From the NCBI GenBank assembly GCA_907163375.1, contig CAJQUW010015338.1, forward strand, positions 2,501 to 66,500: 64,000 nt of DNA. The letters run 5' to 3'. The notes beneath the pieces were generated by a model. It searched no databases, was not told the origin of the DNA, and was given only the letters and a program-made list of their open reading frames with translations. The DNA is from Prostheceraeus crozeri. Taxonomy: Eukaryota > Platyhelminthes > Polycladida > Euryleptidae. Of this stretch, positions 59,017-64,000 are shown piece by piece (within the stretch, counting starts at the first letter, position 1; each line of letters begins with the position of its first letter). The position numbers and the translations under genes are program-made.

Positions 59017-59663
59017 GAATGAATTTTTCCGGTCCGGCTTGCTTCAGCGGAAATACTTAGGCGCATGCCCGGCCGGTCCGTAATTAATACTTTTACAATG
59101 TATGCGCAGGAAATGCTTCACATGCCTTCAGCAAAGATTTTACGTGAATTAAAATATTTTAATCTGTATAATTGATGCATATTAGTATTTTTGCGATTTT
59201 TCACAGCTACCGAGACCATCTAGCGCCACTGGTTTTGCACGCCTTCTTTCAGAAATGTTTTTCGTTTTAGAAACTTAAGTATAAGAATATTCTTTCAGTC
59301 ATTCTGAGATAGGATTTATGAATACAAACGTACAAGCAGTAAAAAAAATACGAACTAAGACAATAAAGAAAGCATCACGAAATTGTAGGCAGTTGCGATT
59401 TTACTACACAACATTCCTTACCTTTGCAATCAGTAAAGAACAGTCCCAAATAAGTCATTTCTGGTCATAGATAGCCATTCGACAGACACAGTCAACTTTA
59501 ACCCTGCGATTACAAATGTAGTTTCTATCCCTAAAGATAACGGAGTTGATTTTAAAAATTTCCCTTTCAAATCGGTTGAAAACAGAAATTGCCTTTTTAT
59601 CAAACTGATAATATCAGACATCACCTAATCTGGTCATTCAATTGACAATGCGTGGAATAAAGT
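59017..59663. other. STK33 intron, nothing recognised
   Basis: AT-rich intron sequence. Confidence 0.5.
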
Positions 59664-59885
59664 TCAATGGAATGTGAAATGTCGCTTAATGCGCGATCTC
59701 TGCATGTTTGCATTGCATGTAAATGAAACAACGTCACTCTGCTTACCACAAACTGGCTGCTTGCACTTTTCACACAATTTTGTGAGACTTGCTGCCCTTT
59801 TAGATTTACCTTCTGCTTTGCATATCACACATCGCGGCAGTGCCATTGCATTTGCAATATTAGCTGTCATCATACACATAGACAT
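59664..59885 (-). pseudogene. Zinc-binding fragment resembling the piggyBac transposase C terminus
   Basis: The minus-strand frame has RCVICKAEGKSKRAASLTKL followed by CEKCKQPVCGKQSD. The order C-C, basic Ser/Thr-rich stretch, C-C, PVC matches the cysteine-rich domain that ends many piggyBac-like transposases, though the final Cys/His pair is not clear. No other transposase part or TTAA-flanked end was found. Confidence 0.4.
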
Positions 59886-62815
59886 CCTGATTTACAGGAT
59901 TTGATAGCAAGTGCACGACGCTGGTTTACTATTCTAGACATCCTCCCTTGAGTAATGAAAAGGAATTTAGGTTCAGCTAAGATGTATTCATAGAGGTCGA
60001 ATCGCTATGGATGCTATCTATAGCGGACATGATGACAAATCTCGAACATGTGTTTATATGAAACAATATCAATTCAACGCATTGGCATCTGTGAATATGT
60101 CATTATAATGTATAGTCTCAATTGCACATCTTTTCAATTAGGCAATCTGTTTTAGTTGTTCTTTCCTTTTACCTGTGTGGAGCTCCACATGGGTCCTTTG
60201 GAGAGATCAAATACTTTTCACTTATCGCTGTCTTCTACTTCAACTTCCCCTCAATCAAAACATCAAATTTCATTCTGACGCAATTGACATATGCAAGCAT
60301 CTGAGCGACCAGACTTACGGATTAAGTTTTTGTTAATATAAGCAAATGTCGCAATTACTGCACTGCCCAACACACAGTGTGGCAGACTGGCAGGATTTCT
60401 CGTGCAAGTTATTAATTTTTTTCTTACCCTACTTATTTTTACACAAGCCTTTTTTTCATTACCTACCATTTGAATGTTATCAGCATTAACATTTAAGTTT
60501 TATTCTTTTTTTTCACATTGGTTTTACTTACTGAATAGTGCGATTTGTGATTTAATTCATTATTAATTGTGTTTCGCCTAAGGTTAGCCCTTGCTAATTT
60601 GATTGCAAATCTGCTTGTGCACTCATTAGAAAGAAACCTTTAATTTCTTAATATTCATTCACTTACAGTGGACGCACGCAACAACACATAGAAATTGACA
60701 ACAATAAAACCTCTAGAATGGAAATTAAGCTTCATGCAATGCACAATAACGGCACATAAATCGCACGCATTTTCACTTAGATGCACCTGCCAACGTCTGT
60801 ATGATTGGGTTATGATCAGTCACATCTGTAAATCGAAGCTTTTAATTGGTGGTTCATGCCCCAACTTAGTTCCCTCGGATGTGCCGCGACCTTGAGTCAA
60901 TTTCCATTCTAGCGAACTTCAGATAAACAGTTTATTTCTACGCAACAACATCTCTCATTAACGTTGTATCATTGCATCAATGAATAATGATATCCTAGTG
61001 TTAATTGTGGATGACAAGTCATGAAAAGTCTACCGAATAAAACAGAAAATTCTTGATAAACTGGCGAAAACAATGTATGTGGTTGATTTACAGCTTGCAC
61101 ATGTACCAAGAGTCTTCTACGAGCTCGAAAGAATTCATTCACAGCGATTCTCAATGTTTGAAAATCAATGACAAGGTCAACCACTGAAGATGAAATCACA
61201 AAATCGTCTCTAGAATCGCTGTGAAGCATGGTGGAATATCACTCTTTTAGAATCGTTCGCGATGGATTATGAAGATCAATCATGCAAAAAAAGGAACAAG
61301 AATCAGATGATCGATTTTCATAATTTCCTTTCATGCGGCCGACAGCCTTTGCTAGCTGTCCAAATTCATTCATATTCAAGCAGGTGACGTCTCTCAAGGG
61401 GATCTTGCTCTGCGTGAACAATTTAGGTTATACGGCCTTCATATCAAAAGTTATCTCATTTTCAAGACAGAGAAGGTCTGAACTAGACCCGCTGTCAGAG
61501 TCCAGTCTGATGCCATCCTAGCTATCTATTGTCCTGATGTCTCAACTGAAGATGGAACTCAGTATTTAATTATTCTATCCATTGTCCTCTCTAGACTTCG
61601 AGAGAACAGTGCACATATGTACGAGCGTATTATCTCCATGGATGCACCGAATTGAATATCGTGCAAGTTGTAACATGTTTTGAAGATGGACCATCTGCAT
61701 GCTTGTATGCTCGAAATCAATAATGTCGGGCTTCCCTGCATTGAACTGCAACTATAGATGCTTGTCATCCGATGAGATGTCACCACTTAACTCTCAGAGA
61801 TCAAAATATTTGCATGCGCCTCAATGCAGCTGACCACTAAGCTAATAAATTTTTCAAGACAAGTCCCTTCGAGAATCTTGGCTACGCCCCAGCATCAATC
61901 TATGCTTTGACGAATGTCATATATCTGGACAAATAGTCCCTGATTGTCAGTTCTTGGATTTGAACTCAGTTGTCACAATGAATAAGTAAGAGTACATGTT
62001 ACGGTGTTAAATCACCTTTGGTTATCTGTCGGCTAAGGTACGCTTGGACTTTGAGAGCTGAGGAACTTAACAGCATCGCAACCATCGCCATCGAAGTTTC
62101 TTTTCAAGGCAACTATCAATAGTCAAAGAGTATAACTCTGCATTCGACAGCTTCTTCATAGTTAAATTGTAAATTGTAATGTTGTATTATCATTTTGTCA
62201 CCTTTTTATGTGCTCTATGTGTTTAGCGGAGCACTCCTCAGGTGTGGGACAGCAGGTTGCTGATTGTTCGAGATGTCACAGGATTCGAAGCGAGAAGCAG
62301 ACAGTGCGTCGCCAGGCTGATGAGCCCCTGTCTCTTTATCAAATATCAGCATGCTGTTAAAACAGCATCCGCTTCACACTATGCATTTCATGATGATGTG
62401 AAGTGGACGCTCTAACGAAATAGGTTGCGAAAAAGAAGTCTTTTGACATCATATGTTCTATCCTTCCAATCCCTACCAGAAAGTCAAATTCTTTGCACAG
62501 TGCAAGAGTAGTTTGACTAGTGTTCTTCTCTGAGTGATTGCCACATGAGTTCTTTTAGACTATCGGTCGGCTTGCTGCCTTCTTCCGAATTATTGTATGT
62601 TTTTGAAAATTATCTTATTAAAAGGTTGACTTAACGAAGACCTTGACCAATATTCATCAAATTTTGTATACTACAAAATACTCACTTCTAAAAGTGTTTC
62701 AGGTTTTGTAGTGATTGAGTGATTTGAGCGGAACTTAGACAAACTTGAATTCCTGGGGGGTGGGATAACCTACAGGTAGAGTAGGCCTGCTGATCTCAAG
62801 GATCATTTCACTCAC
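59886..62815. other. STK33 intron, nothing recognised
   Basis: AT-rich sequence up to the donor of the first recognised STK33 exon. No gene or repeat that I can support. Confidence 0.5.
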
Positions 62816-62995
62816 CTTTTTGACAGCCCATCTGGTCTTTTCCTTGATATCTTCCGCTTCACTTACAACACCGAATGTTCCTTCTCCAAGTTTCTGACCC
62901 AATTCATAATCCTCTTCCAGCCGTTTTGAACTGTCCACTTTAATATGTTGTATCCTTGGCGGGTCGCGCATCTCGGCGCTACCACTTCGACTCAT
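62816..62995 (-). CDS. STK33: STK33-type kinase, first recognised coding exon (ATP-binding loop)
   Basis: The exon encodes MSRSGSAEMRDPPRIQHIKV, then LEEDYELGQKLGEGTFGVVS and TRWAVKK, with the glycine loop GEGTFG and the ATP-binding Lys (AVKK). It ends in phase 0 at a GTGAGT donor (62815 downward) and joins exactly to LVKERG of the exon at 45196, as in vertebrate STK33 where the same residues are contiguous. The ATG at 62995-62993 gives a total of 417 residues. An acceptor (TGATATTTCAG) just upstream at 63040 and an open frame SPPISPTTPRAPVT before the ATG suggest that an earlier exon may add N-terminal residues. The intron to the next exon is about 17.6 kb. Confidence 0.85.
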
Positions 62996-63039
62996 GGTGA
63001 CTGGCGCACGCGGGGTAGTCGGCGATATCGGAGGTGAGT

Positions 63040-64000
63040 CTGAAATATCAGTAATCAGTCTTGCGGATGTCTTCGAATCTTCATATTTTTCAAAAGAGGT
63101 CAAAAGGTCATTTCAACTGGAAAAGTTAACCGACGTTTTACATTCTCTCTATGTAACACTTATAAAAAATTTACCAATTCGCCGATTGATTTGAGGGACA
63201 ATCATGTCAAACAACGCGAAATACAATTTACCCCTGTTGACAGGATTTCATTAGATTGAGATTTGAATGTAACTACTCAGTTACACCGCAAGAAATTGTC
63301 ACAATCTTGGCATCAAGTCGTGCGTTATACATCTTGATAAGACATTGATTTCTTAACGGTTGACATAGAGATACGATTAGGTTTTTGTTCATCCAATTTT
63401 CCACTAACCATGAGAATATAAAACGTTGAATGTAGTACATTGAAGCTTTATAAAAACATTCTCTGAGAAGGGTTCAGTAGATGGTGCTATGGAATCTTTC
63501 CATGTGTTTATGCAAGACAGGATTTCCCCAAAATGTAACGATGTAATCAATTTTATGACTAAATCTGGGGCTGTCAACTACTCATTTCCCACATTCAGAA
63601 CTGCTTACAAAACTAAATTCAAGTGCTCACAGGTGCATGAATCTATTCAGCATCTAATAAAGTAGTGGCAGACGTTGATGTAACCAATAATATACTTAAG
63701 ACTAAGGAATACAAAATCAGACATACAGCGTGCAACAATGAAAAGAACATGAATTACTTAAAATGCTTGCTCATGTAAGGTTCAAGGTTTCTAAAAAACA
63801 TCACCTCTTTAATTCGTCGAGAAATTCATCACCAACGATATCAAAAAGTGACAAGCATCACATGCATTGATAATTTGCATCCTTTTCGCCGAATGTCGAA
63901 GCGAATTAGAAAACTGCTTGTCGTTTTTTGTAATACAGAAATTCAATGTTAATTTAAGTATGAACAATTTTTCTTGTATTTTTTAGTGTTTCCGAAGCTT
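63040..64000. other. Upstream flank or earlier intron of STK33
   Basis: Earlier STK33 exons or the promoter may lie here or beyond the window. Nothing is recognised. Confidence 0.4.

Overview
The window looks like an AT-rich, intron-rich invertebrate nuclear genome, most likely a marine animal. Genes are sparse, with short exons, GT/AG introns from 58 bases to about 17.6 kb, and many small transposons. One host gene can be named: an STK33-type serine/threonine kinase on the minus strand (last exon 44123-45196, first recognised exon 62816-62995). The palindromic word TAGGCCTA occurs at least seven times against about one expected, a bias I associate with marine animals (recollection, not proof).

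Left end, 1-9760. Positions 1 to about 3990 (minus) hold a very AT-rich, old-looking fragment of a self-replicating element with a family-B DNA polymerase (Polinton/Maverick or kin), cut by the window edge. It runs into an extraordinary stretch: 4734-8786 holds only G and T on the plus strand (4,053 bases without A or C), flanked by a G/T-rich entry zone and an A/T-rich, almost C-free exit zone to about 9760. This is either a long-read or assembly artefact or something quite new. It deserves the first check.

9.7-43 kb. Host DNA with repeats: a tRNA-Thr-like sequence four bases too short for a normal cloverleaf, three LINE or Penelope-type remnants plus a further LINE tail, SINEs, a complete intron-bearing Tc1/mariner-like transposon (18144-20200, TA target duplication, four exons, 348 residues open), a hAT MITE with a perfect 8-bp target duplication, a foldback element with two exactly 339-base arms, further MITEs, and fragments of ZMYM1-like hAT transposases. 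Two plus-strand host genes are partly visible: a coiled-coil protein (exons 14413-14668, 14727-14750 and 23114-23575, all joined in phase 0) and a possible 48-residue protein in three exons (24685-25615).

43-64 kb. STK33 on the minus strand, with a possible 73-residue one-pass membrane protein just downstream. The 17.6-kb STK33 intron holds a tRNA-derived SINE, a hAT-like MITE, a Tigger/pogo-like MITE, a zinc-binding fragment resembling piggyBac tails, and a 60-bp minisatellite of about 30 units that shows a 360-bp higher-order period.

No operons, CRISPR arrays or rRNA genes were seen. The genes do not form a pathway. The value of the window lies in its repeat biology and in the unexplained G/T tract.
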